Shown: piece by piece, positions 34,957 to 43,536 of the stretch
Layout: every line of letters starts with the position of its first letter
Numbering within the stretch: the first letter of the stretch is position 1
Origin: Planctomycetota bacterium
GTDB lineage: Bacteria > Planctomycetota > Phycisphaerae > UBA1845
NCBI GenBank assembly: GCA_016208685.1
Contig: JACQXM010000015.1
Span: 62,001-126,000, forward strand
Reading direction: 5' to 3'
DNA length: 64,000 nucleotides
Position numbers and translations under genes: made by a program
Notes under the pieces: model-generated
The model's database searches: none
Told to the model about the DNA's origin: nothing
Seen by the model: only the letters and a program-made list of their open reading frames with translations

Positions 34957-35723
34957 ATCGCTACGAGTTCCTCACGGTCGACATCGCGGACGGCATCGCC
35001 GCCATCCGCATGGACCGCCCGCCGCTCAACGTCCTCCACAACGCCATGATGGCGGACTTCAACGCCGCCCTGGAGTCCGTGCTGAGCGACGGGAAGCTCG
35101 CGGCGCTGGTGATTCGCGCCGCCGGAAAGGCCTTCTCCGCCGGCGTGGACGTCGCCGATCACTCCGCGGAGAAGGTCGGCGAGATGATCCACCAGTTTCA
35201 CGGTATCTTCCGCCGCCTGGCGGCGACGGACGCGCTGACCATCGCCGCCGTGCAGGGCGCCGCGCTGGGCGGCGGATGCGAGTTGGCGTGCTTTTGTGAC
35301 ATCGTTCTGGCATCCGACAGGGCGAAGTTCGGGCAGCCCGAAGTGCAAGTGGGCGTGTTTCCCCCCGTGGCAGCGGCCATGCTGCCGTTGCAGGTGGGGC
35401 TCAAGAAGGCCGTGGAGCTGGCGGCGCTGGGGGCGGCCATCGACGCGGGGGAGGCGCACCGCATCGGGCTCGTGAACCAGGTATACCCGGCGAGCGAGTT
35501 CGAGACAGCCGTGGACAACTACCTGGCGGGCATCCGCAAGCTCTCGCGGCCGGTGGTGCGCCTGGCCAAGCGGGCGACGACTCTGCCGGCCCGGCAACAG
35601 ATCCTCGCGCACCTGCAACAAAACGAAACGCTGTACATGCAGGAGCTGATGCAGCTCACGGATTCGCACGAGGGTATCGCGGCGTTTCTGGAGAAGCGCG
35701 CGCCGCAGTGGATACACGGCTGA
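34953..35723 (+). CDS. dch: Cyclohexa-1,5-diene-1-carbonyl-CoA hydratase
   Basis: Dch (BzdW, BamR) hydrates the dienoyl-CoA made by benzoyl-CoA reductase to 6-hydroxycyclohex-1-ene-1-carbonyl-CoA. The 256-residue crotonase-fold protein has AAGKAFSAGVDVADHSAEKV, the family's V-x-D/E-H tract after the oxyanion hole, then VQGAALGGGCELACFCDIV and KFGQPEVQVGVFPPVAA. Its end, with LYMQELMQLTDSHEGIAAFL followed by EKRAPQW, closely parallels Thauera Dch. It is coupled to the SDR gene and followed by had 20 bases later, matching the reaction order hydratase then dehydrogenase. Confidence 0.87.
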   Translation: MNRYEFLTVDIADGIAAIRMDRPPLNVLHNAMMADFNAALESVLSDGKLAALVIRAAGKAFSAGVDVADHSAEKVGEMIHQFHGIFRRLAATDALTIAAVQGAALGGGCELACFCDIVLASDRAKFGQPEVQVGVFPPVAAAMLPLQVGLKKAVELAALGAAIDAGEAHRIGLVNQVYPASEFETAVDNYLAGIRKLSRPVVRLAKRATTLPARQQILAHLQQNETLYMQELMQLTDSHEGIAAFLEKRAPQWIHG

Positions 35724-35743
35724 CGAAAGAAGGGACGGATCGG

Positions 35744-36766
35744 ATGAAGGCAGCGGTATTCCATGGTTCGGGCGTAGGGCTGCGCATCGAGGAGGTGCCC
35801 CGGCCGGTGGCGGGTCCGCGGGAGGTACTGGTGAAGGTCGCGGCCTGCGGCGTCTGCCACACCGACCTGCACTACCTCGAGCACGGCGTGCCCACCTTCA
35901 AGAAGCCGCCGGTGATCCTCGGGCACGAAGCCTCCGGCGTGGTCGAGGAGATAGGGGCCGAGGCTTCGACGGTCAAGGTCGGGCAGCGCGTGCTGATCCC
36001 CGCGGTGCTTACCTGCGGTTACTGCCCGGCCTGCCGCGCCGGGCGGGAGAACATCTGCGCCAACATGACCATGCTGGGCAACCACATCGACGGCGCTTAC
36101 GCCGAGTATGTGGCCGTCCCCGCCAAGGATGTGCTTCCCCTGCCGGCAAGCGTCCCGCTGGCAGAAGCGTCGATCATCGCCGACGCCCTTTCCACCCCCT
36201 TCCACGCCGTGAAAAACCGCGCCCGCGTGCAACCGGGCGACACGGTCGTGGTGTTCGGCTGCGGGGGCGTAGGGATCAACGCCGTGCAGCTTGCGGCACT
36301 GGCAGGCGGCTACGTGATCGCCGTGGATATCAACGAGCGCAAACTCGCCTGGGCCAAGGAGTTCGGCGCCGCGGTCACCATCAACGCCGCCAAGGTCGAT
36401 CGCGTCAGCAAAGAGGTTAAGAAGCTTACCGGCGGCGGCGCGGATGTGGCCCTCGAGGTCATCGGCAACCCTAAGACCATCGAAGAGGCCTTCGAGTGCG
36501 TCCGCGTCGGCGGTCGGCTGTGCGTGGTGGGGTACACGCACGAGGCGGTGTCGCTGGTGGCGGGCAAGATCATGTTCAAGGAGCTGGAGATCGTCGGCTC
36601 CCTGGGGTGCCGTCCTCTGGATTACGTGCCGCTCATCCGCCTGGTGGAGCAGAGCAAGATCGATCTTTCGCGGCAGGTGACGCACCGCTTCCCGCTCCAG
36701 GAACTGGGCAAGGCGTTCGAGGTGATGAAGGAAGGCGTGTCGCTGCGGTCCATCGTCATTCCCTGA
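35744..36766 (+). CDS. had: 6-hydroxycyclohex-1-ene-1-carbonyl-CoA dehydrogenase
   Basis: Had (BzdX, BamQ) oxidises the Dch product with NAD to 6-oxocyclohex-1-ene-1-carbonyl-CoA. The 340-residue protein is a zinc alcohol dehydrogenase: CGVCHTDLHYLEHG and LGHEASGVVEEIG hold catalytic zinc ligands, CGYCPACRAGRENIC the structural zinc, and VVVFGCGGVGINAVQLAAL the NAD site. GNHIDGAYAEYVAVPAKD and SIIADALSTPFHAV match the corresponding regions of Thauera Had, which distinguishes it from general alcohol dehydrogenases. It sits between dch and the HgdB-like gene in the same operon. Confidence 0.82.
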   Translation: MKAAVFHGSGVGLRIEEVPRPVAGPREVLVKVAACGVCHTDLHYLEHGVPTFKKPPVILGHEASGVVEEIGAEASTVKVGQRVLIPAVLTCGYCPACRAGRENICANMTMLGNHIDGAYAEYVAVPAKDVLPLPASVPLAEASIIADALSTPFHAVKNRARVQPGDTVVVFGCGGVGINAVQLAALAGGYVIAVDINERKLAWAKEFGAAVTINAAKVDRVSKEVKKLTGGGADVALEVIGNPKTIEEAFECVRVGGRLCVVGYTHEAVSLVAGKIMFKELEIVGSLGCRPLDYVPLIRLVEQSKIDLSRQVTHRFPLQELGKAFEVMKEGVSLRSIVIP

Positions 36767-36794
36767 CGAGCCGCACGACCATCGAGGTGCTTGC

Positions 36795-38039
36795 ATGGTG
36801 ACCATGGCCGTCAAGCGGGTTGAGATTCAAGCGGCCCAGCGCTTGCGTACGCTGCTGCGCGAGTACTTTCTCGATCTCGACGCCGCCTCCCGCGATCCGG
36901 GGCGACGGGTGGCGTGGTGCTCCTCGGCCGGCCCCTGCGAGCTCCTCACCGCATTGGGCTTCGAGGTGTATTTCCCGGAAAACCACGGAGCCATGCTGGG
37001 CAGCAAGAAGGTGAGCGCCAAGTACATCCCTCGCGCCGTGGGCGCCGGCTACAGTCCGGAAGCCTGCTCCTACATGAACAGCGACATCGGCGCGGCACTC
37101 TGCGGCTACAGCCCGCTCCAGGAGGCGTACGGCGTCGCCGGGCCACCCAGGCCCGACCTGCTGGTCTACAGCACCAACCAGTGCCGCGAAGTGCAGGAAT
37201 GGTGGAACTTCTTCGGGCGGCGGCACGGCGCCGTGGTGCTGGGTGTGCGCCCCCCGCTGCACCTGGGCGAGGTGGCGGCGGAGCATCTCCGTTTTGTCCG
37301 CGGCCAGTTGGCGGAATTGATCGAGCGGATCGAGGCGCGCTTCGGATTGAAAATGGATGAGGACCGGCTGCGCGAGGTCGTGGATCTCTCCAGCCGGGCG
37401 AGCACCCTGTGGCGACAGGTGCTCGACACCGCCCGGGCGCACCCCTCACCGCTCACTTTCTTCGACGGCCTGATCCACATGGCGCCGGTGATCCTGCGGC
37501 GCGGCTCGCAGACGGCCGTGGACTACTACGAGGCGCTGCTGGCGGAGATGCAGGCCCGCGTGGCCGACGGCGTCGGCGCCGTGCCGCACGAGCGGCATCG
37601 CCTGTACTGGGACGGCATGCCCGTCTGGCCGCGGGTGCGCGACCTGTCCGAAAAGTTCTTCGACCTCCATGCCGTGATCGCCGCCAGCACTTACTGCAAC
37701 TCCTGGGCCTTCGACCCCTACGACGGCGGCGACCCCCTGTTGTGGATGGCCCGGACCGAGACAGAGGTGTTCATCAACCGCGACGAAGAGGTCAAGGAGC
37801 ATTTCCTGATGGAGATGTTCCAGCGTTTCGACATTCACGGCGCGATCTTCCACAACGCCCGCACCTGCCCCAACAACACCAACTCCCGCTTCGGGATGGC
37901 CCAGCGGCTGCGGCAGCGGTTGGACACGCCCATTCTGGTGATCGACGGTGACTTGAGCGACGCACGGTTTTTCTCCACGGCTCAGACGCTCACCAACATC
38001 GAGGCCTTCATCGAACAACTGGAGGAGCGGCTGCGATGA
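36795..38039 (+). CDS. HgdB-type [4Fe-4S] 2-hydroxyacyl-CoA dehydratase/reductase subunit
   Basis: The 414-residue protein belongs to the HgdB / BcrB-BcrC superfamily of iron-sulfur subunits that receive energised electrons. Candidate cluster ligands are Cys in VAWCSSAGPC, ACSYMNSDIG, STNQCREV and NARTCPNN. It is not a close copy of the BzdN or BzdO genes at 46041 and 47237, and it has no second dehydratase-type subunit next to it. Its own ATPase gene overlaps its stop by four bases. A role in a further reduction or dehydration in the same pathway, or as a helper of the main reductase, is possible; I cannot assign it. GAGG seven bases before the ATG supports the start. Confidence 0.8.
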   Translation: MVTMAVKRVEIQAAQRLRTLLREYFLDLDAASRDPGRRVAWCSSAGPCELLTALGFEVYFPENHGAMLGSKKVSAKYIPRAVGAGYSPEACSYMNSDIGAALCGYSPLQEAYGVAGPPRPDLLVYSTNQCREVQEWWNFFGRRHGAVVLGVRPPLHLGEVAAEHLRFVRGQLAELIERIEARFGLKMDEDRLREVVDLSSRASTLWRQVLDTARAHPSPLTFFDGLIHMAPVILRRGSQTAVDYYEALLAEMQARVADGVGAVPHERHRLYWDGMPVWPRVRDLSEKFFDLHAVIAASTYCNSWAFDPYDGGDPLLWMARTETEVFINRDEEVKEHFLMEMFQRFDIHGAIFHNARTCPNNTNSRFGMAQRLRQRLDTPILVIDGDLSDARFFSTAQTLTNIEAFIEQLEERLR

Positions 38040-38863
38040 GTGGTTCCCTCTATGTCGGCGTGGACGTGGGGTCGTCGGCCACCAAGTGCGTGCTGCTGGA
38101 CGGCGCCGGCCGGCTGGTCGGACGCCACGTGGTGCCCTCGGGATTCGACTTCGGGCAATCCGCCGAGGCGGCACTGGACAAGGCGCTGTTGGAGGCCGGC
38201 GCCGATCGCAGCGCCATCGTGCACGGGGTGGCCACCGGCTACGGGCGGGAGCGCGTCACCGTGGCCACGCAGCGGGTGACGGAAATCACCTGTCACGCCC
38301 GCGGCGCGCGGGAGTGGTATCCGCAGGTGCGCAGCATCATCGACATCGGTGGACAGGACACCAAGGTCATCCACGTGGGCGCCGACGGGCGCATGGCCGA
38401 CTACCGCATGAACGCCAAGTGTGCCGCGGGCACCGGCACGTTCCTGGAATCCGTCGCTCTGAAGCTGGGAATATCCCTGGCGGAGATCGACGCCCTGGCG
38501 ATGCAGTGTACCACGGACACCATCTTGAACAGCTATTGCACCGTCTTTGCGGGCACTGAGGTCATCGAGCGCATCAAGGCGGGCCAGCGGCGCGAGGACA
38601 TTTCCATGGGGCTTTTCCGCTCCATCGCCTCACGGGTGGTGGAGATGCTGGCCTCGCGCGACGGACCCGTCGGCGTCACCGGCGGCGTGGTGGCGCACTG
38701 CCGCGCCATGGTCCGGGCGCTGGAGGAGGCGCTTCAGACCGAGGTCCTGCGGCCGCCGCTGCCTCAGCACGCGGGGGCGTACGGGGCAGCGCTCATCGCC
38801 TTGAATCGGGCCACGGCGCACCGCGCCCCACAGGCGGTGGTGCCCACGAGGTGCGAAACATGA
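38036..38863 (+). CDS. ASKHA ATPase activator of the HgdB-type subunit
   Basis: The 275-residue protein is an HgdC / BcrA-D-type activator. Two identical subunits bridge one [4Fe-4S] cluster and use ATP to drive electrons to very low potential. It shows YVGVDVGSSATKCVLLDG, IDIGGQDTKVIHVG, the cluster cysteine in NAKCAAGTGTFLES, a second cysteine in SYCTVFAGTE, and TGGVVAH. It overlaps the HgdB-like gene (ATGA) and the next gene's start overlaps its stop, so all three are coupled. It is distinct from the two ATPases at 48546 and 49563, making three activators in one operon. Confidence 0.85.
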   Translation: MSGSLYVGVDVGSSATKCVLLDGAGRLVGRHVVPSGFDFGQSAEAALDKALLEAGADRSAIVHGVATGYGRERVTVATQRVTEITCHARGAREWYPQVRSIIDIGGQDTKVIHVGADGRMADYRMNAKCAAGTGTFLESVALKLGISLAEIDALAMQCTTDTILNSYCTVFAGTEVIERIKAGQRREDISMGLFRSIASRVVEMLASRDGPVGVTGGVVAHCRAMVRALEEALQTEVLRPPLPQHAGAYGAALIALNRATAHRAPQAVVPTRCET

Positions 38864-41800
38864 GCATTCGTATCGGCGAACTCGGGGTTCATCCGCCCGG
38901 GGCGCTGGGCGTGGCGTTCTTTATCCACACCAGCGCCGAGCGCTTCATCGGGCGGGGCGGAGACGGCATTACCCAGCCGCTCAAGGACGCGGGCACGCTC
39001 AAGCTCCTGGACGGCGACACGCTCCGCGGCGTTCCGCTGCGCGATCGCGTGCTTGCCAACCTGCTGGAGGCCGAGGCGCGGGACCGCATGCCCGAACTGC
39101 TGCTCGTCTGCTGCAACCCGGACCAGGTTCCGCTTTTCACGGCGGACATGACGCGCTTCCTGGAGAACCTGGCGGAGCGCGGACGGCTGACCACGGTTGA
39201 GGACGTGGTGCGGCAGGTACCGATCCTGCTGGTGCTCCCCAACGGCATCCTCTACGAGCAGGCGGTGCACACGTACGAGGAGCAGCTCAGCCAGGCGGTG
39301 CTGTTGAATCGACTGCCGGGAGTCACTCCGGAGATGACCGCGGCGCTGCTCGCCCGCGTGGTGCGCGGCGTCTCGCTTCAGGCGGGCGGCCGGCGCGGCT
39401 CCGGACCGGACACCGTGTATCTGCTCGAGCGAAAGGGCGCCATCGTCTTCGCGGGCGGCGGCGAGGCGGAGCGGGCCCGGATCGAAGCGATCCTGACGCA
39501 GCGCGATTACCCCTTTACGCACGCCCACGGCGTACCCGGCACGCGCATCGAGTTCGACAAGGCGATGATCTCCACCGTGCTCAACGTCGGCGGTCTGATC
39601 CACACCGTCCGGCCCGACGGATCGCTTATTGACCTGCGCATGGGCGACCTGTGCAAGGACCCGGGGCAGGCCGATTTCGTGCATACCGTTACGCGTGCCG
39701 TCTTCGACGTGGGGCAGGCTGTCGGCGCCTATCCCCCGGAGGCGACCTACGAGCCCATCTGGGCCCGGCACCGCGAGACCATCCTGGCGCACGCCGATCA
39801 CGTGACCAGTTCACTCAAGCAGTTTCGCGACGCGCTGTCGCGCGGCCTCAAGGAGGTCGCGCTGTTCTCGAACGAGGAGTGGATCCTCACGCCGTTGGGG
39901 CGATATGCCGCGCGCGCCGGGTTGAAGACGGAGGAGGAGCTGTTTCGCCGCCTGCGCCGCGAAGTGCAGGCGTCCATGGCTCGCGCCATCCACCATCGCG
40001 ACGGAGCCGGCGACGGCCGATCCCAAGGAGCAAAAACCATGAAGCTGGCGGCACAACGCAACGTTTCCATCGAGCTCTTCGAGGCGGGCGGCGATGAAGT
40101 CATCCTCGTGGGAACCATGCTGGACAACGAGCACCTCATCAAGCTCGAAATGTGCGTCTATCTGCCCGACGAGCAGATCACCCGCAGCCGGCTGGACATG
40201 GTTCGTGTTCCCTTTCCCGTCTGCCGCGAGGTGGAGACGGTGGCCGAACGGCTGGTGGGGCTGCGCATCGAGCGCGGCGTGCTCAGCGAAATCGGACGGC
40301 GCGTGGGCGGGCGCGTGGGATGCTCGCACATCAAGGAACTGGCCACCAACATCGTCTACTTCATCGCCTCCTACCTGGTGCGTCGCCGCGCCGGAGTGGA
40401 CCCGGTCAGCATCGACTTCGTGCTCAAGCCGCCGGAGGAGCGCTTCGCGCTGACCCGCGGACTGCTGCGGGATTCCTGCCTGGCGTACTGCCAGACAACG
40501 GCACGCGGACTCGACGCCCAGTTCGGCATCCGCCGCGTGGGCGACGACCACGTAAGCCCCCTGCCGCTGGGAGAGTATGAGCCCTCCTTCGGCGTGCTGC
40601 TTCAGAACCGCGCCACGCGCTGGGCGGAACGCCCCTACGTGCGCTTTCGCCAGGGGGACGAGGTACGGACCATCACCTGGCGCGGCTTCGCCGACACCGT
40701 GTTTCAGATCGCACGCCACCTGATGCAGCGCGGCGTGCGGCCCGGGGACCGGGTGGCGATGATCTCCGAAAACCGCGCCGAGATGTACCTCTTCGAGCTG
40801 GCGGTGATGGCCATCCGCGGGGTGACGGTTCCGGTGTTCGCGGGGTATGGGGCGCAGCAGGTGGCCTACGTGCTGGGGCACGCCCGGCCGCGCTTCGTGG
40901 CCGTCTCCGGCATGCACCAGCTCGAAAAGATCGAGCGCGAGCGCTACCCCTGGGTCAAGCAGTTCCTCTGCATGGACTTCGACGACGCCTGCGAAGCCTG
41001 GGGCGCCGTTCCCTTTGCCGATCTGCTCTCGGGAGGCGGCGCGTCACCCGAAGAGCTCGACGACCGTGTGAACTCCGTGCTCCCCGACGACCTGTGCGTG
41101 GTGATGTACACCTCCGGCACCACCGGACCTCCCAAGGGTGTCAAGCTCTGTCACCGCAACCTCATCTCGCAGCAGAAGGCGATCTCGCTGATCTGGGACG
41201 TGGACTCCAGCGACGTGGTGATGAACTACCTGCCCTGGCATCACAGCTTCGGCGGCCTCTTCGAGCGCTTCCTGACCCTTTATCACGGCTGCGAACTGTG
41301 CCTGGATGACTCCCGGGGCCGCGACCTGGACCGCCTTTTGGACAACTGGGCCCGCTTCCAGCCCACCATTTTCTGTAGCGTGCCGCGGGTTCACGACCAG
41401 CTCGTCACCCGCTGCCGCGAGAACATCGCCGCGGCGCAGACGGTGTTCCATGGCCGGCTGCGGCTGGTGTTTTCCGCGGGAGCGCCGCTTCCCGCTCACG
41501 TCGAGTCCGCCTATCGGGAGCGGAAGGTGCCCGTGCTCGAGGGATGGGGACTGACCGAGACCTCGCCCTGCGTGACGCTCATCACCAAGGAAACCGCGTG
41601 GCGCAGCGGCTATGTCGGCCTCCCCATTCCCGGGGTGACGGTGCGCATCAACACCGACCAGGAGATTCTGGTCAAGGGGCCCAATGTCATGGGCGGCTAC
41701 CTGGACGAAGAGGAGCCCACGGCGCAGGTGATCGACGACGAGGGCTGGTTCCACACCGGCGACGTGGGGGAGTTCACGCCGCACGGGCTGCGCCTCTTCG

Positions 41801-42270
41801 GCCGCAAGGACGGCACGTTCAAGCTCACCACCGGCGAGAAAGTGCACCCGCAACGGGTGGAAAACATCCTGGTCAACGAGTCGCCTTACATCAACGTCGC
41901 CGTGGTGTTCGGCAGCGGCAAGGACTATGTGGCCGCCCTGCTGTATCCCGACATGAGCCGGTTGCGGGAATGGGCCGCGGAGCGCGGATTGCCGGAGGAC
42001 GGGCTGCTGGAACGCGCCGCGGTCCGCAAGCTCTACGCCGCGGAGCTGGAGCGCATCAATCCCATGATCGAAGTGAAGTATCAGCGCGTGCGGCGCGCCA
42101 CGCTCATCGACCGCGATCCCACGGTGGCCAACGGCGAGCTGACGCCCACGGGCAAATTCGTGCGCAAGGCGGCCCTGCACAACCACCGACAGCAGGCCGA
42201 GGACATCTTCGCGGCGCATCCCGCCGACGACGTGATCGTCGTGGAACAGCCGCAGTTGCAGAGGGCGTGA
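38860..42270 (+). CDS. Three-part protein: unknown domain, DUF2889, acyl-CoA ligase
   Basis: The product has 1136 residues. Residues 1-393 are a domain I do not recognise, with Rossmann-like features (PELLLVCCNPDQVPLF, IVFAGGGEAERARIEAIL) and EFDKAMISTVLNVGGLIHTV. Residues 394-550 are DUF2889 (VGTMLDNEHLIKLEMCVYLP; GGRVGCSHIKELATNIVYFI). Residues 568-1136 are an AMP-forming acyl-CoA synthetase, with VVMYTSGTTGPPKGVKLCHR near 750, GWGLTETSP and GWFHTGDVGEF. It is the only ligase of the operon and so probably activates the aromatic or a pathway acid. A start-like ATG at 40039 with AAGGAG eight bases upstream is in frame, so a shorter DUF2889-ligase may also be made. The start overlaps the previous stop. 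Confidence 0.82.
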   Translation: MSIRIGELGVHPPGALGVAFFIHTSAERFIGRGGDGITQPLKDAGTLKLLDGDTLRGVPLRDRVLANLLEAEARDRMPELLLVCCNPDQVPLFTADMTRFLENLAERGRLTTVEDVVRQVPILLVLPNGILYEQAVHTYEEQLSQAVLLNRLPGVTPEMTAALLARVVRGVSLQAGGRRGSGPDTVYLLERKGAIVFAGGGEAERARIEAILTQRDYPFTHAHGVPGTRIEFDKAMISTVLNVGGLIHTVRPDGSLIDLRMGDLCKDPGQADFVHTVTRAVFDVGQAVGAYPPEATYEPIWARHRETILAHADHVTSSLKQFRDALSRGLKEVALFSNEEWILTPLGRYAARAGLKTEEELFRRLRREVQASMARAIHHRDGAGDGRSQGAKTMKLAAQRNVSIELFEAGGDEVILVGTMLDNEHLIKLEMCVYLPDEQITRSRLDMVRVPFPVCREVETVAERLVGLRIERGVLSEIGRRVGGRVGCSHIKELATNIVYFIASYLVRRRAGVDPVSIDFVLKPPEERFALTRGLLRDSCLAYCQTTARGLDAQFGIRRVGDDHVSPLPLGEYEPSFGVLLQNRATRWAERPYVRFRQGDEVRTITWRGFADTVFQIARHLMQRGVRPGDRVAMISENRAEMYLFELAVMAIRGVTVPVFAGYGAQQVAYVLGHARPRFVAVSGMHQLEKIERERYPWVKQFLCMDFDDACEAWGAVPFADLLSGGGASPEELDDRVNSVLPDDLCVVMYTSGTTGPPKGVKLCHRNLISQQKAISLIWDVDSSDVVMNYLPWHHSFGGLFERFLTLYHGCELCLDDSRGRDLDRLLDNWARFQPTIFCSVPRVHDQLVTRCRENIAAAQTVFHGRLRLVFSAGAPLPAHVESAYRERKVPVLEGWGLTETSPCVTLITKETAWRSGYVGLPIPGVTVRINTDQEILVKGPNVMGGYLDEEEPTAQVIDDEGWFHTGDVGEFTPHGLRLFGRKDGTFKLTTGEKVHPQRVENILVNESPYINVAVVFGSGKDYVAALLYPDMSRLREWAAERGLPEDGLLERAAVRKLYAAELERINPMIEVKYQRVRRATLIDRDPTVANGELTPTGKFVRKAALHNHRQQAEDIFAAHPADDVIVVEQPQLQRA

Positions 42271-42274
42271 GCCA

Positions 42275-43519
42275 ATGGCGGATACTTTCCCGCATGTGGT
42301 CATCGCCGGGGCAGCGCGCACTCCCATCGGAGTCAAGTGCGGAACCCTGACCGCGCTGTGCGCCGAGGAACTCGCAGCGCTGGCCTGCGAAGAGGCGCTG
42401 CGGCGCAGCGGCATCGACCGCGCCCGCGTGGACGCCGCCATCGGAGCCAACGTCTACCAGTACACCGCTCCGCGCATGCAGGACATCTACTTCCCGCGCA
42501 ACGTGGCCCTGCGCTGCCGGCTGAACGTCGAAGCCCCGGCGCTCCTGGTGCAGCGTATCTGCGGCTCGGGACTGCAAACGGTGGTCAGCGGGTTCCAACA
42601 GATCGCGCTGCCGCCTGCCGTCGACGATGCCCGCGTGGTTCTGTGCTTCGGCGCTGAAACCATGTCCCGCACCCCGCGCGTGCTGCGCGGTCCGCGCAGC
42701 GCGGCGAGCTTCTGGGAGTTCCGCGAGGGCGGAGAAGTGGAGGACACGCTGCTTTTGGGCCTCAACCACGACCTGGCGCACACCACCATGATGCTCACCG
42801 CGGACGAATACGGCGCGCAGCGGGGCGTCACGCGGCGCGAATGCGACGTGTGGGCGGATGCCTCGCACGCCCGCTCCCGCGCCGCACTGCGTGAGAGCCA
42901 CCTCAATGGCGGCGACGCGCTGTGCGGGATGTTCGCCCTGGATACCCAGGACGCCGCGGGCCGGCCCGTCCACCTGGCGCGCGACGAATGCACGCGGAAG
43001 ACGGACGTCGACACCCTCGCCCGCCTCCCCGCGCTGACCCCCAACGGGCTGGTGACGGCCGGCAACGCCAGCGAGATCAGCGACGGAGCGGCGGCGGTGC
43101 TGCTCGCCGGACGCGAGCGCGCCGAGGAGCTGGGCCTTCCGGCGCGCTATGAAATCGCCGGCTACGGCGTGTGCGGCGTGGAGCCAAGGGTGATGGGTCG
43201 GGGGCCGGTACCCGCGGTGCGCCAGGCGCTGGCCCGCGCCGGCATCGAGCTCGCCGACGTGGAGCTGTGGGAAATCAACGAAGCCTTCGCGGCCCAGGTA
43301 GTCGGCGTACAGAAGGAGCTGAACCTGGAGGCCCAGCGGGTCAACGTTAACGGCGGTGCGATCGCCATCGGCCATCCCCTGGCGGCGACCGGGACGCGGC
43401 TGCTGGTGGACCTCATGTACGAAATGGAGCGCCGCGGCGCGGGCTACGGATGCGCCAGCGCCTGCATCGGCGGGGGACAGGGAATCGCCGTCGTTCTCCG
43501 CGACGCGGCTAAGGCGTAA
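42275..43519 (+). CDS. Thiolase (acetyl-CoA acyltransferase)
   Basis: The 414-residue protein is a biosynthetic/degradative thiolase. The acyl-accepting Cys96 is in QRICGSGLQTV, the base His367 in GGAIAIGHPLAATGTR, and a second cysteine in GCASACIGGGQGIA. GNASEISDGAAAVLLA is also typical. In this operon it should cleave 3-oxopimelyl-CoA to glutaryl-CoA and acetyl-CoA. It begins five bases behind the ligase stop and is followed 17 bases later by the dehydrogenase fusion. Substrate preference cannot be read from sequence. Confidence 0.9.
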   Translation: MADTFPHVVIAGAARTPIGVKCGTLTALCAEELAALACEEALRRSGIDRARVDAAIGANVYQYTAPRMQDIYFPRNVALRCRLNVEAPALLVQRICGSGLQTVVSGFQQIALPPAVDDARVVLCFGAETMSRTPRVLRGPRSAASFWEFREGGEVEDTLLLGLNHDLAHTTMMLTADEYGAQRGVTRRECDVWADASHARSRAALRESHLNGGDALCGMFALDTQDAAGRPVHLARDECTRKTDVDTLARLPALTPNGLVTAGNASEISDGAAAVLLAGRERAEELGLPARYEIAGYGVCGVEPRVMGRGPVPAVRQALARAGIELADVELWEINEAFAAQVVGVQKELNLEAQRVNVNGGAIAIGHPLAATGTRLLVDLMYEMERRGAGYGCASACIGGGQGIAVVLRDAAKA

Positions 43520-43536
43520 GGCAGCGAGTCAAACTG

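Noticed and set aside
36795-38863. Complete 2-hydroxyacyl-CoA dehydratase
   Set aside because: Only one catalytic-type subunit is present; the enzyme needs two.
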